Below, piece after piece: positions 54,106-63,819 of a stretch of 64,000 bases of DNA. Source of the stretch: Micromonospora sp. BL4 (GTDB lineage Bacteria > Actinomycetota > Actinomycetes > Mycobacteriales > Micromonosporaceae); the NCBI RefSeq assembly GCF_003667505.1, contig NZ_RCVJ01000105.1:1-64000 (forward strand), in the 5' to 3' direction. Both the position numbers and the translations under genes were made by a program. Position 1 is the stretch's first letter. Every line of letters starts with the position of its first letter. The notes beneath the pieces are model-generated. The model had not been told where the DNA came from, searched no databases, and was given only the letters and a program-made list of their open reading frames with translations.

Positions 54106-55413
54106 ATGGCTGTCTTCCCGCGCCGCCGCCTCGCCGCGGTGGCCCTCGCCGCCGCCACCGCCCTGCTCGTCACCGCCGGCTGCGGTGGCGGTGACGAGGC
54201 GGACGGGGACGGGCCGGTCACGCTGACCGTCGACGTCTTCGGCCAGTTCGGCTACGAGCAGCTCTACCAGCAGTACATGGCCGCGCACCCCGACGTGAAG
54301 ATCGTCGAGCGCGGCACCGGCACCAACCTCGACGAGTACTCGCCGAAGCTGACCCAGTGGCTCGCCGCCGGTCGAGGCGCCGGCGACGTGGTGGCCATCG
54401 AGGAAGGTCTGATGGTCGAGTACAAGGCGAACCCCGGCAACTTCGTCAACCTGCTGGACCACGGCGCCGCCGACCTCAAGGGCAACTTCCTCGAATGGAA
54501 GTGGAACGCCGGGCTGACCGCCGACGGCAAGCAGCTGATCGGCCTCGGCACCGACGTCGGCGGCATCGCCATCTGCTACCGCAAGGACCTCTTCGCCAAG
54601 GCCGGCCTGCCCACCGAGCGGGACGCGGTGTCCCAGCTCTGGCCCACCTGGCAGGACTACATCGCCACCGGTGAACGGTTCGTCGCGGCGAAGACCGGGG
54701 CTTCCTTCCTCGACGCGGCGACCAACACCTTCAACACCATCCTGCTGCAGACCGCCGGCAACACGAACGGCTACAGCTACTACGACACGAGCGGCAACCT
54801 GGTCGTCGACAGCAACCCGGCCGTACGGCAGGCCTGGGACACCACCATGGACATGATCGACTCGGGCCTCTCCGGAAAGTACGGCTCCTGGTCCGAGGAG
54901 TGGGTTTCCGCGTTCAAGCAGTCGAAGTTCGCCACCATCGCCTGCCCCGCCTGGATGACCGGGGTCATCGAGGGCAACGCCGGCCCGGCCGCCAAGGGCA
55001 AGTGGGACATCGCCAAGGTTCCCGGCAACGGCGGCAACTGGGGTGGATCGCACCTCGCGGTGCCCAAGCAGAGCAAGCACCAGGCCGAGGCGATCGAGCT
55101 GGCCAAGTTCCTGACCAGCTCCAAGGGCCAGATCGGGGCGTTCAAGGCCAAGGGCCCGCTGCCCTCCTCGCCGCAGGCCCTCGACGATGTGGCGATCACC
55201 GGAGCGACCAACGCGTACTTCTCCGGAGCCCCGGTCGGCACGATCTTCGGCACCGGCGCGAAGAGCCTGAAGCCGGTCTACATGGGTCCCAAGAACCAGG
55301 CCGTCCGCACCGAGGTGGAGAACGCCGTACGGACCGTGGAGCTCGGCCAGCGGAACCCCGAACAGGGCTGGACCGACGCGGTGACCAACGCGAAGAAGGC
55401 CGCCGCCAAGTAG
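54106..55413 (+). CDS. Sugar ABC transporter substrate-binding lipoprotein
   Basis: The 435-residue protein has a lipoprotein signal (lipobox VTAGC, Cys26) and the two-lobed family-1 binding fold (TVDVFGQFGYEQLYQQYMA, VAIEEGLMVEYK). As first gene behind the twin operator it delivers an oligosaccharide, probably a beta-glucoside such as cellobiose given the linked GH1, to the two permeases. A 70-bp gap with no terminator precedes the first permease. Confidence 0.92.
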   Translation: MAVFPRRRLAAVALAAATALLVTAGCGGGDEADGDGPVTLTVDVFGQFGYEQLYQQYMAAHPDVKIVERGTGTNLDEYSPKLTQWLAAGRGAGDVVAIEEGLMVEYKANPGNFVNLLDHGAADLKGNFLEWKWNAGLTADGKQLIGLGTDVGGIAICYRKDLFAKAGLPTERDAVSQLWPTWQDYIATGERFVAAKTGASFLDAATNTFNTILLQTAGNTNGYSYYDTSGNLVVDSNPAVRQAWDTTMDMIDSGLSGKYGSWSEEWVSAFKQSKFATIACPAWMTGVIEGNAGPAAKGKWDIAKVPGNGGNWGGSHLAVPKQSKHQAEAIELAKFLTSSKGQIGAFKAKGPLPSSPQALDDVAITGATNAYFSGAPVGTIFGTGAKSLKPVYMGPKNQAVRTEVENAVRTVELGQRNPEQGWTDAVTNAKKAAAK

Positions 55414-55483
55414 CCCGAACCAGCGTGCGGGCGGGCTCCGGCGACCGGAGTCCCGCCCGCACTGCGGAAAGGAGTTCCCGGGC

Positions 55484-56476
55484 ATGACCGTCCAGCTCGA
55501 CGCCCGCCCGCCGGTCGCACCGGCACCGGGCAGCCACCGCCAATCGTCGGGCCGGCTCAGCCGCCTCGACACCCGACTCTCGCCGTACCTCTACATCGCC
55601 CCGTTCTTCCTGCTCTTCGCGGTCTTCGGGGCGTACCCGCTGGTGTACACGTTCTGGGTCTCACTGCACGACTGGGATCTGCTGGGCACCGACCATCCGT
55701 TCGTGGGCGCGGAGAACTACACCCAGCTGCTGGCCGACGTCGACTTCTGGCACGCGGTGGTCAACACGCTGGGCATCTTCGTCATCTCCACCGTCCCGCA
55801 ACTGCTCGCCGCGCTCTGGCTGGCCAACCTGCTCAACCGGGGGCTGCGGGCGCGCACCGGCTGGCGGATGGCGGTACTCGTCCCGAACGTGACGTCCACG
55901 GCCGCCGTGGCGATCGTGTTCGGGGTGCTCTTCGGCCGCGAGTTCGGAATGATCAACTGGCTGCTGGACCTGGTCGGGCTCGACCCGATCGCCTGGAAAT
56001 CCGACCGGGTGGCCTCCTGGGTGGCCATCTCCGCCATGGTCGACTGGCGCTGGACCGGCTACAACGCGCTGATCCTCCTGGCCGCGATGCAGGCCATCCC
56101 CCGCGACCTGTACGAGGCGGCGGCGATCGACGGCGCCAACCGGGTACGGCAGTTCTGGTCGATCACCGTGCCACTGCTCAAGCCGACGATCATCTTCTGC
56201 GTCATCGTCGCCACCATCGGCGGGTTGCAGCTCTTCACCGAACCACGGCTGTTCCATTCCGGCACCAACCCGATCCGGGGCGGACCGCTGCGCGAGTCAC
56301 AGACCGTGACCATGTACATGTTCGAGAACGCCTTCGCGCCGCACTACAACTTCGGGTACGGCTCGGCGGTGGCCTGGCTGCTCTTCGCGCTCATCGCCAT
56401 CGTCGCCGCGGTCAACGTCCTGGTCCTGCGCCGGCTGGGCGGCGGACCGGGCACCAAGAAGGGAGCGGCCCGATGA
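55484..56476 (+). CDS. Sugar ABC transporter permease (MalF-like)
   Basis: The 330-residue membrane protein has six transmembrane helices and the EAA loop [29 protein letters not shown] precedes the ATG. It overlaps the next permease gene by 4 bp. No ATPase gene is in the operon, so a shared MsiK-type ATPase encoded elsewhere is likely. Confidence 0.93.
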   Translation: MTVQLDARPPVAPAPGSHRQSSGRLSRLDTRLSPYLYIAPFFLLFAVFGAYPLVYTFWVSLHDWDLLGTDHPFVGAENYTQLLADVDFWHAVVNTLGIFVISTVPQLLAALWLANLLNRGLRARTGWRMAVLVPNVTSTAAVAIVFGVLFGREFGMINWLLDLVGLDPIAWKSDRVASWVAISAMVDWRWTGYNALILLAAMQAIPRDLYEAAAIDGANRVRQFWSITVPLLKPTIIFCVIVATIGGLQLFTEPRLFHSGTNPIRGGPLRESQTVTMYMFENAFAPHYNFGYGSAVAWLLFALIAIVAAVNVLVLRRLGGGPGTKKGAAR

Positions 56477-57306
56477 GCCGGCTCTGGCGGGCCAGCCCGC
56501 TCACCTACCTGGCCCTGGTGGCCGCCGCCGGGATGTCGATCTTCCCGATCTGGTGGATGTTCGTGGTGGCCAGCCGGTCCAGCGACGCGATGGGGCAACT
56601 TCCGCCGCCGATCACCCCGGGTGGCAACCTTGGCGCCAACATCTCCCGCCTGTTCGACAACACCGACGCATACTTCCTGACCGGCCTGATCAACTCGACG
56701 ATCGTGGCCGGCACGGTGACCGTCTCGGTGGTGTTCTTCGCCAGCCTGGCCGGCTTCGCCTTCGCGAAACTGCGGTTCCGCGGCCGCAACGCGCTGCTGC
56801 TCGTGGTCATCGCGACCATGATGGTGCCGACGCAGCTCGGTGTGATCCCGCTGTACATGCTGATGACCCGGCTCAACTGGAACGACCGTCTGCCGGCGGT
56901 GATCGTGCCGGCGCTGGTCACCGGGTTCGGCGTGTTCATGATGCGGCAGTACGCCGGCCAGGCGGTCAGCGACGAGCTGATCGAGGCCGCCCGAATGGAC
57001 GGCTGCGGCACCGCCCGGACGTTCCTGCACGTGGTGCTGCCCGCGCTGCGTCCGGCCGCCGCCGTGCTCGGCCTGCTCACGTTCATGACCACCTGGAACG
57101 ACTTCCTGTGGCCGTACGCTGTGCTGAACGACCCGGCGAACCCGACCGTGCAGCTCTCCCTGCGGGCGCTGTCGGACGGGTACTACCAGGACATGTCGCA
57201 GGTCTTCACCGGGACGGCCATCGCGACGCTGCCCCTGCTGCTGGTCTTCGTGCTGTTCGGCCGGCAGATCATCGGCGGGATCATGGAAGGTGCGGTCAAG
57301 GCGTGA
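56473..57306 (+). CDS. Sugar ABC transporter permease (MalG-like)
   Basis: The 277-residue permease has six helices and the EAA loop [20 protein letters not shown]. It overlaps both the upstream permease and the downstream GH1 gene by 4 bp (GTGA), so translation is coupled along the operon. Confidence 0.93.
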   Translation: MSRLWRASPLTYLALVAAAGMSIFPIWWMFVVASRSSDAMGQLPPPITPGGNLGANISRLFDNTDAYFLTGLINSTIVAGTVTVSVVFFASLAGFAFAKLRFRGRNALLLVVIATMMVPTQLGVIPLYMLMTRLNWNDRLPAVIVPALVTGFGVFMMRQYAGQAVSDELIEAARMDGCGTARTFLHVVLPALRPAAAVLGLLTFMTTWNDFLWPYAVLNDPANPTVQLSLRALSDGYYQDMSQVFTGTAIATLPLLLVFVLFGRQIIGGIMEGAVKA

Positions 57307-58715
57307 GCGAGCGAACCAGCAGGCGCAGCAGCGAGGCGGCTGAAATCCGGTTTCCCGAGCACTTCCTCTGGGGCGCGGCCACCGCCGCGTACCAGATCGA
57401 GGGCGCGGCCCGGGACGACGGACGCGGCCCGTCCATCTGGGACACCTTCAGCCGCACGCCGGGCAAGGTGTACCAGGGCCACACCGGCGACGTCGCCTGC
57501 GACCACTACCACCGGTACGCCGACGACGTGGCGCTGATGGCCGAGCTGGGGTTGCGGGCGTACCGGTTCTCGGTCGCCTGGCCCCGGATCCAGCCGGACG
57601 GCACGGGCCCGGCCAATCCGCGCGGGCTGGACTTCTACGACCGGCTCACCGACAAGCTGCTCGCACAGGGGATCGACCCGATCGTCACCCTCTACCACTG
57701 GGACCTGCCGCAGACGCTGGACGACCGGGGCGGCTGGACCAACCGGGACACCGCCGAGCACTTCGCCACGTACGCCACGGCGGTGTACGCCCGCCTCGGC
57801 GACCGGGTGGACGTCTGGACCACGCTCAACGAGCCCTGGTGCTCGGCGTACCTCGGCTACGGCAACGGGGTGCACGCCCCGGGCGAGCAGGACCCGGCGG
57901 CGGCCTTCACCGCCGTACACCATCTGCTGCTCGGGCACGGCCTGGCAGCGTGGGCGCTGCGCGCGGCCGGCGCGCGCAGCGTGGGCATCACCCTCAACCC
58001 CGCCGACGTACGGCCGGCCGACCCGCAGAGCGCGGCCGACGCCGCCGCGGTCCGCCTGGTCGACGGCCTGCACAACCGGATCTTCCTCGATCCGCTGTTG
58101 GCCGGCGGCTACCCGGACGACGTGCGGGAGCACGTGGCGCGCATCGTCGAGCCGACGTTCATCCGGGACGGCGACGAGAAGCTGATCGCCGCCCCGATCG
58201 ACCTGCTCGGAATCAACTACTACTCGCCGAGTTACGTCGCCGGTCGGCCCGACGGCGCGGGCAACGGCGCGTACCCGGGCACCGAGGGCGCGGTGCACTT
58301 CCTGCCGGCGGCCGGACCACTCACCGACATGGGTTGGATGATCGAGCCCGCAGGGCTGACCCGACTTTTGGAGCGGATCGCCACCGACTACCCCGGTGTG
58401 CCGCTGCTGATCACCGAGAACGGCGCGGCGTTCCCCGACAAGCCCGGCGGCGACTCGCCCGACGGACCGGGGCAGGTGATCGACACCGACCGGATCGCCT
58501 ACCTCGACGGACACCTGCGGGCCGCGCACGAGGCGATCTCCCGGGGCGTGGACCTGCGCGGCTATCTCGTATGGTCGTTCCTGGACAACTTCGAGTGGGC
58601 GGAGGGCTACCGCAAGCGGTTCGGGATCGTGCACGTCGACTACCTGACCCAGCGGCGCACACCGAAGGCCAGCGCCCGGTGGTACCAGGAGGTGATCTCC
58701 CGGAACGGGCTGTGA
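57303..58715 (+). CDS. GH1 beta-glucosidase
   Basis: The 470-residue enzyme cleaves beta-glucosides inside the cell; there is no signal peptide. Acid/base Glu177 lies in TLNEPW and nucleophile Glu372 in [25 protein letters not shown] and [14 protein letters not shown] are GH1 hallmarks. GTG 57303 overlaps the permease stop. With the ABC proteins and the LacI regulator it parallels the cebEFG-bglC system of Streptomyces. Confidence 0.95.
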   Translation: MSERTSRRSSEAAEIRFPEHFLWGAATAAYQIEGAARDDGRGPSIWDTFSRTPGKVYQGHTGDVACDHYHRYADDVALMAELGLRAYRFSVAWPRIQPDGTGPANPRGLDFYDRLTDKLLAQGIDPIVTLYHWDLPQTLDDRGGWTNRDTAEHFATYATAVYARLGDRVDVWTTLNEPWCSAYLGYGNGVHAPGEQDPAAAFTAVHHLLLGHGLAAWALRAAGARSVGITLNPADVRPADPQSAADAAAVRLVDGLHNRIFLDPLLAGGYPDDVREHVARIVEPTFIRDGDEKLIAAPIDLLGINYYSPSYVAGRPDGAGNGAYPGTEGAVHFLPAAGPLTDMGWMIEPAGLTRLLERIATDYPGVPLLITENGAAFPDKPGGDSPDGPGQVIDTDRIAYLDGHLRAAHEAISRGVDLRGYLVWSFLDNFEWAEGYRKRFGIVHVDYLTQRRTPKASARWYQEVISRNGL

Positions 58716-58734
58716 CGAGCGGGGGGAAGTCGCG

Positions 58735-59742
58735 ATGACGACGGCGCAACGGCCGACGCTCGAGGCGGTGGCGGCGCGGGCCGGGGTTTCCCGGGCCACC
58801 GTCTCCCGCGTGGTCAACGGCTCCACCACCGTCGCTCAGCCCATCCGGGAGGCGGTCAACCGGGCGGTCGCCGAGCTGGGGTACGTGCCCAACCTGGCCG
58901 CCCGCAGCCTGGTCACCCAGCGCACCGACTCGATCGCCCTGGTCATGCCGGAGGCGGCCACGCGGGTGTTCTCCGACGACCAGGTCTTCCCCGGCATCAT
59001 CCGCGGGGTCAGTCAGGAGCTGGAGGCGGCCGACAAGCAGCTGGTGCTGATGCTGGCCGGCTCGCCGGCGGGGCACCAGCGGGTCGAGCGGTTCACCACC
59101 GGACGGCACGTCGACGGCGTGCTCTTCGCCTCTCTGCACGGCGCCGACCCGCTGCCCGGCACGCTCGCCCGGCTGGGCATCCCGGTGGTGTGCAGCGGCC
59201 GGCCGCTCGGCGACGTGCCCGTGCCGTACGTCGACGTCGACCACGTCGGCGGGGTGACCGCGGCGGTCCGACACCTGATCGACGGCGGTCGCCGCCGGAT
59301 CGCCACCATCGCCGGGCCGCAGGACATGGTGGCCGGGATCGAACGGCTCACCGGCTACCGCACCACGGTCGCCGCCGCCGGGCTGCCCGAGCTGATCGCC
59401 GTCGGCGACTTCACCCGGGAGTCCGGTGCGGCGGCGATGCATCGCCTGCTCACCGAGTACCCCGACCTGGACGCGCTCTTCGCCGCCTCCGACCTGATGG
59501 CGCACGCCGCTCTGCGGACGCTGCGCGAAGCCGGCCGGCGGGTGCCGGAGGACGTGGCGGTGGTCGGCTTCGACGACATCGAGACCGCCGCGTACACCGA
59601 GCCTCCGCTGACCACCGTCCGGCAGCCGATCGTGGAGATCGGCCGGCGGATGACCCGACAGCTGCTCCGGCTGGCCGCCGGCGAGACCATCGAGCCGGCG
59701 GTCATGCTCCCCACCGAACTGATCCGGCGCGCGTCGGCCTGA
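58735..59742 (+). CDS. LacI-family repressor of the sugar operon
   Basis: The 335-residue protein has an N-terminal LacI HTH with hinge (PTLEAVAARAGVSRATVSRVV, then AARSLVTQRT) and a periplasmic-binding-protein-like effector domain. It is the last gene of the operon, 19 bp after the glucosidase, unlike Streptomyces cebR, which is divergent. It most likely binds the two palindromes at 54001-54058 and is thus part of its own regulon. Confidence 0.92.
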   Translation: MTTAQRPTLEAVAARAGVSRATVSRVVNGSTTVAQPIREAVNRAVAELGYVPNLAARSLVTQRTDSIALVMPEAATRVFSDDQVFPGIIRGVSQELEAADKQLVLMLAGSPAGHQRVERFTTGRHVDGVLFASLHGADPLPGTLARLGIPVVCSGRPLGDVPVPYVDVDHVGGVTAAVRHLIDGGRRRIATIAGPQDMVAGIERLTGYRTTVAAAGLPELIAVGDFTRESGAAAMHRLLTEYPDLDALFAASDLMAHAALRTLREAGRRVPEDVAVVGFDDIETAAYTEPPLTTVRQPIVEIGRRMTRQLLRLAAGETIEPAVMLPTELIRRASA

Positions 59743-59799
59743 CCGCTCGCCGCGGTTAATGCGTCGCCTCGGCACCCCATCGTCGTTAGCCTCGCCGGC

Positions 59800-60213
59800 A
59801 TGCCGGATCCCGTCGCGTTGCTGCACGTGCCCGCCCTCTCCGATGTCGCCGAGTACGCGTACGCGGCCACCGTCGAGCCGCCCGCCCGGCTGGTGTTCAC
59901 CGCCGGCGCGTGCCCGCTCGACGCGGAGGGTCGGACCGTGGCCCCCGGCGACCACGCCGCGCAGGCCCGGCAGGTGATGGCGAACCTGGAGACCGCACTC
60001 GCCGCCGCCAGCGCCCGGCTGACCGACGTGGTCAAGACCACGGTGTACGTCGCGTCGTCCGAGCAGGCGGATCTCGTGAAGGCCTGGGAGGTCGTCCGGG
60101 ACTCCTTCGGCGACCACGACCCGCCCAGCACCCTGCTCGGCGTGGCCGTGCTCGGCTACACCGACCAGCTCGTCGAGGTCGAGGCCGTCGCCGCCGTACG
60201 GATGGGGGCCTGA
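59800..60213 (+). CDS. RidA/YjgF-family protein
   Basis: The 137-residue protein is a RidA-superfamily enamine/imine deaminase homologue (LVFTAGACPLDAEGRTV, MANLETALAAASARLTDVVKT, LVEVEAVAAVRM). The Arg used by RidA for the carboxylate is not in its usual position (VYVASSEQ), so it may belong to a non-deaminase subgroup. TAGCCT stands seven bases before the ATG. One base separates it from the GNAT gene. Confidence 0.85.
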   Translation: MPDPVALLHVPALSDVAEYAYAATVEPPARLVFTAGACPLDAEGRTVAPGDHAAQARQVMANLETALAAASARLTDVVKTTVYVASSEQADLVKAWEVVRDSFGDHDPPSTLLGVAVLGYTDQLVEVEAVAAVRMGA

Positions 60214-60214
60214 G

Positions 60215-61111
60215 ATGCGTATTCGTGTCGCGCGGCCCGACGACGCCCCGACCGTGGTGGCGCTGCGGGCAATGGTCTACCCGTACCTGGTGCGCGGGGT
60301 GGAGTCGACCCGAAAGATGATCACCGAACCACCACCGGAGGACGGCTGGGCCGCCTTCGTGGCCGAGGTGGACACCCAGGTGGTCGGCTGGGTGTCCGCC
60401 CAGCGCCCCGGTTGGACGTCGACGCCCGGCTTCGGTGACATCGCGCTGCTGCACGTCCACCCGGAGCACCGGCGACGCGGGATCGGCACGGCGCTGCTGA
60501 CGGCCGCGACCGAGCATCTCACCCCGCTGGGGGTCCGCCAGGTCCGCGGCTGGGCGCAGCCGGACGCGTTGCCCTTCGCGCGGCGGCACGGTTTCCAACC
60601 CAGCCGCGAGCTTCGCTACTCCGCGCTCAGCCTGGATCCGGCGCCCGCGCTACCCGATCCGCCGCCGGGCGTACGACTGCGCCCCATCGCCGAACTGGAC
60701 CCGTACCTGCTGTACCAGGCCAACGCCGCCGCGTCGGTCGCCGAGCCCAGCGACGTGCCGATCGACGCGGTCAGCTATGCGAGCTGGCAGTACGACGTCT
60801 GGGAGAACCTCGGCCTGGACAAAGCAGCCAGCACCGCCGTCGAGGTCGACGGGGAGGTGGCCGCGTTCAGCCTCGTGAAGCGGGACGGGGACCGGATGTG
60901 GTCGGACTACACCGGAACCATCCCGGCGTACCGGGGTCGGGGGCTGGCCCGGCTGGCCAAGACGGCCGCGCTGCACCGGGCCGCCGCCGGTGGCGTCCGC
61001 GTCGCCTACACGTCGAACGACGAGGCCAACGCGCCGATGCTGGCGATCAACGCACGGCTGGGCTACCGGGCGGTCGCGGCCCAGTGGTCCTGCCTGGCCG
61101 AGCTGACCTGA
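60215..61111 (+). CDS. Tandem-domain GNAT N-acetyltransferase
   Basis: The 298-residue protein has two GNAT domains: first with HPEHRRRGIGTALL (about residues 75-100), second with IPAYRGRGLARLAK and the NDEANAPMLAINARLGYR helix-strand end. It begins one base after the RidA stop, so the pair is an operon; acetylation of an amine product next to an imine deaminase is suggestive but unproved. Confidence 0.87.
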   Translation: MRIRVARPDDAPTVVALRAMVYPYLVRGVESTRKMITEPPPEDGWAAFVAEVDTQVVGWVSAQRPGWTSTPGFGDIALLHVHPEHRRRGIGTALLTAATEHLTPLGVRQVRGWAQPDALPFARRHGFQPSRELRYSALSLDPAPALPDPPPGVRLRPIAELDPYLLYQANAAASVAEPSDVPIDAVSYASWQYDVWENLGLDKAASTAVEVDGEVAAFSLVKRDGDRMWSDYTGTIPAYRGRGLARLAKTAALHRAAAGGVRVAYTSNDEANAPMLAINARLGYRAVAAQWSCLAELT

Positions 61112-61228
61112 TCGCCGGTCCCTCTCGCTGCGGCCCGACGGCCCACCGACAACCCCACGGCGAGCGGCCCGACCAGGTCACACGTCCGTGGCCGGGCCAG
61201 GCGACCTCACCGGACCACACGCCCCAAT

Positions 61229-61276
61229 GAGCTCGATACCTGTGAGTCATAAATATGACTCACAGGTATCGAGCTC
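61229..61276. repeat. Perfect 48-bp palindrome
   Basis: Two exactly complementary 23-base arms (61229-61251 and 61254-61276; left arm begins GAGCTCGATACC) meet at a 2-base centre. The centre is AT-only while the flanks are GC-rich. It lies between convergent GNAT and macro-domain genes. It may be a terminator, a cruciform-forming site or a mobile repeat. Confidence 0.9.
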
Positions 61277-61324
61277 TTCAGGACAGGTCCAGCCGCGACC
61301 TACTTCTCATCACCCGATCGAGGC

Positions 61325-61372
61325 GGAGCGGCCGAGCGGCGGAGCGGCCGAGCGGCCGACCGGCGGAGCGGC
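61325..61372. repeat. Six 8-bp tandem repeats (SGAGCGGC)
   Basis: Six consecutive units of the form G/C-GAGCGGC, one with a single change (CGACCGGC), fill 48 bp just before the macro-domain stop. Such short tandem arrays are candidates for strain-to-strain length change. Confidence 0.75.
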
Positions 61373-61387
61373 CGGCGACGGGAACGG

Positions 61388-61903
61388 TCAGGTGGCGTCG
61401 AAGACCTGGCGGGCTACCGCGAGGGTGTCGGCGCCGAACAGCACCAGGCGGGCCTCGGTAACGGTGACCGGCTCTGCCGAGCGCAGCACCGACAGCGCCT
61501 GGCCGACGGCGTCGTCGACGGGCCAGCCGTAGATGCCGGCGGAGATCAGCGGGAACGCCACGCTGGTCGCGCCCAGCTCGTCGGCCACCCGCAGGCTGTT
61601 GGCGTAGCAGTCACGCAGCAGCGCGGAGCGGTCCTCGGTGGCCGACCAGACCGGTCCGACGGTGTGGATGACCCAGCGGGCCGGCAGCTCCCCGGCCGTG
61701 GTCGACACCGCCTGTCCGGTGGGCAGGCCCCGGCCGTACCGGGACGCCCGCAGCGCCCGGCACTCGGCCAGGATGGCGGGACCGCCGCGGCGGTGGATGG
61801 CGCCGTCGACGCCGCCGCCGCCGAGCAGGGACGAGTTCGCGGCGTTCACGATGGCGTCCACCCGCTGGGTGGTGATGTCCCCCTCGACGAGGGTGATCTG
61901 CAT
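61388..61903 (-). CDS. Macro-domain O-acetyl-ADP-ribose deacetylase (YmdB-like)
   Basis: The 171-residue protein is a complete macro domain: EGDITTQRVDAIVNAANSSL, GGGGVDGAIHRRGG and FPLISAGIYGWP form the ADP-ribose site with the catalytic Asn/Asp set of YmdB. It hydrolyses O-acetyl-ADP-ribose or ADP-ribosyl esters. It starts one base after the EI24 gene stop and is probably co-transcribed with it. Confidence 0.92.
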   Translation of the reverse strand: MQITLVEGDITTQRVDAIVNAANSSLLGGGGVDGAIHRRGGPAILAECRALRASRYGRGLPTGQAVSTTAGELPARWVIHTVGPVWSATEDRSALLRDCYANSLRVADELGATSVAFPLISAGIYGWPVDDAVGQALSVLRSAEPVTVTEARLVLFGADTLAVARQVFDAT

Positions 61904-61904
61904 G

Positions 61905-62696
61905 TCAGCGCTCCTCGATGGGCTGGCCGAGCGAGCGACGGGCCAGCAGGGTGGCGCCGGCGACCGCGGCCGGCATGATCAGCACGGCACCGAGCGGGAT
62001 CAGGAAGCAGAGGAAGACCGCCACTCCGAAGCCGAGCGCGGTGGATCGGTCGGCCTTGAGGATCGACCGGCGCTGCGGCAGCCGCATGCCGCGCCGGTAG
62101 AACGGCGCGCCGACCAACTCCACGGCGAGGAACCAGCCACCCACCGCCGCCCCGATCACCGGAACGACCGTCTGGCCGATCACCGGGATGAAGCCGGCGA
62201 AGAAGAGCGGGATGCCGACCAACGCCGTGAGGGCCACCAGTCGTACGGAGTCGGCGAGGCTACGACGCAGCGACGACCAGAAGGGCACGTCCACCGACCC
62301 CGGCGTGCCGCCGTACCGTTCCTCCACCCGCTCGGAGATCTTCTCGTAGAACGGGTCGCCGATGACCAGGGTGACGGCGGTGAAGCTGACCACGGCGAGC
62401 AGCCCGCCGAGGCCCAGGAACGCCAGCCCGGCGATCACCCGGACCAGGCTGCGGGCGGTGCTCGACCAGTCGTCGGCGAACGGGGTGACCAGGGCGGCGA
62501 TGTCGTCCACGAAGTACACGAGGGTGGCGAACGCGGCCACGAACAGCACACCGGAGATCAGCGCCGGCACCATGCCGAGCAGCATCAGTTTCGGGCTGCG
62601 CACGTACAGGCCGAGCCCGCGTAGGAGCAATCCGACACCGGTGAAGAAGCTTCCGACGTTGCCCGTCACCGGACTGGCGATTCTGCTGGCGTCCAC
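61905..62696 (-). CDS. EI24/CysZ-like membrane protein
   Basis: The 263-residue integral membrane protein has five to six helices and EI24-family segments (GLYVRSPKLMLLGMVPALIS, VIGDPFYEKISERVE, PVIGQTVVPVIGAAVGGW). CysZ members take up sulphate, but many actinobacterial members are uncharacterised. The GTG start has TAGGCT eight bases upstream. Confidence 0.82.
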   Translation of the reverse strand: MDASRIASPVTGNVGSFFTGVGLLLRGLGLYVRSPKLMLLGMVPALISGVLFVAAFATLVYFVDDIAALVTPFADDWSSTARSLVRVIAGLAFLGLGGLLAVVSFTAVTLVIGDPFYEKISERVEERYGGTPGSVDVPFWSSLRRSLADSVRLVALTALVGIPLFFAGFIPVIGQTVVPVIGAAVGGWFLAVELVGAPFYRRGMRLPQRRSILKADRSTALGFGVAVFLCFLIPLGAVLIMPAAVAGATLLARRSLGQPIEER

Positions 62697-62899
62697 GACC
62701 GAGCAGCCTAGCGATCAGTACGGACCGCCGCCGGGCGGCGCGTTGACAAGAGGCCCTTCCCCGCACATCAACCGGTTGGTGGATCTTCGGGGTCAACCGC
62801 CGTCCCGGCAGATCACCAACGGCTGGTCGATCCGCCGCCGGGCTGCCGCCGCCAGGCTGGACAGGCACAGGGACAGGTACAACGGCGGAGGGCGGCGCG

Positions 62900-63808
62900 A
62901 TGCCGGTCATTGAGGTGACCAGTCTGCACAAGCGGTACGGCGACCTGGTGGCCGTGGACGACGTGTCATTCACGGTGGCGGCCGGGGAGATCTTCGGGGT
63001 CCTCGGCCCGAACGGCGCCGGCAAGACCACCACGGTGGAGTGTGTCGCCGGGCTCCGTGTCCCCGACAGGGGCGGGGTGTCGGTCCTCGGGCTCGACCCC
63101 CGCAGGGACGCGGCCCAACTCCGCCAGCGGGTTGGCGTACAGCTCCAGGAGAGCCAACTGCCGGACCAGCTGCGCGTCGCCGAGGCGCTGGAGCTGTACG
63201 CCTCGTTCTACCGCGACCCGGCCGATCCGGCTGGCCTGCTGGACAGGCTGGGTCTGGGTGACAAGCGGAACACCCCGTACAAGAAGCTCTCCGGCGGTCA
63301 GAAGCAGCGGCTGTCGATCGCGCTGGCGCTGGTCGGCAACCCGAGCGTCGCGATCCTGGACGAGTTGACCACCGGGCTGGACCCGCAGTCCCGGCGGGAC
63401 ACCTGGGCTCTCATCGAGCAGATCCGGGACAGCGGCGTGACGATCGTTCTGGTCACCCACTTCATGGAGGAGGCCGAGCGACTCTGCGACCGGGTGGCCG
63501 TGATCGACCGTGGACGGGTCGTCGCACTGGACAGCCCGGCCGGCCTGGTGTCGGCGGTGCTCCCGGAGCAGCGGGTCCGGTTCCGGCCGTCCGCCCCGGT
63601 GGACGACCGGCTTCTCACGGACCTGCCCGAGGTCATCGCCGTACACCGCACCGGAGGTCAGCTCGTGGTGACCGGCACCGGTGACGTGCTGCACTCGGTC
63701 ACCTCGGTGCTCGCCCGCAACCAGATCATCGCCGCGGACCTGCGGCTGGAGCAGTCCACCCTCGACGACGCGTTCGTCGAGCTGACCGGGCGCCGGCCCG
63801 CCGTCTGA
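62900..63808 (+). CDS. ABC-2-type exporter ATPase
   Basis: The 302-residue ATPase has Walker A GPNGAGKTT, signature LSGGQKQRLSIAL, Walker B VAILDELTTGLD (catalytic position Glu) and His switch VTHFMEEAE, plus a C-terminal DUF4162-like domain. This is the DrrA/CcmA-type exporter group for drugs, lipids or polysaccharides. The partner permease begins 11 bp later. GGAGGGCGGCG precedes the ATG. Confidence 0.92.
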   Translation: MPVIEVTSLHKRYGDLVAVDDVSFTVAAGEIFGVLGPNGAGKTTTVECVAGLRVPDRGGVSVLGLDPRRDAAQLRQRVGVQLQESQLPDQLRVAEALELYASFYRDPADPAGLLDRLGLGDKRNTPYKKLSGGQKQRLSIALALVGNPSVAILDELTTGLDPQSRRDTWALIEQIRDSGVTIVLVTHFMEEAERLCDRVAVIDRGRVVALDSPAGLVSAVLPEQRVRFRPSAPVDDRLLTDLPEVIAVHRTGGQLVVTGTGDVLHSVTSVLARNQIIAADLRLEQSTLDDAFVELTGRRPAV

Positions 63809-63819
63809 GGGAGAACGAC

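Noticed and set aside
56553..57302. GH1 protein extended upstream by 250 codons
   Set aside because: The extension overlaps the permease gene out of frame; GTG 57303 with GTGA overlap gives a normal GH1 N-terminus.
58411..60117. Long minus-strand frame opposite the LacI and RidA genes
   Set aside because: His/Arg/Gly-rich shadow; the plus-strand proteins are certain.
62743..62771. TTGACA-N17-CATCAA promoter for the ABC exporter
   Set aside because: The -35 is perfect but the -10 matches poorly and is about 130 bp from the start; not strong enough to list.
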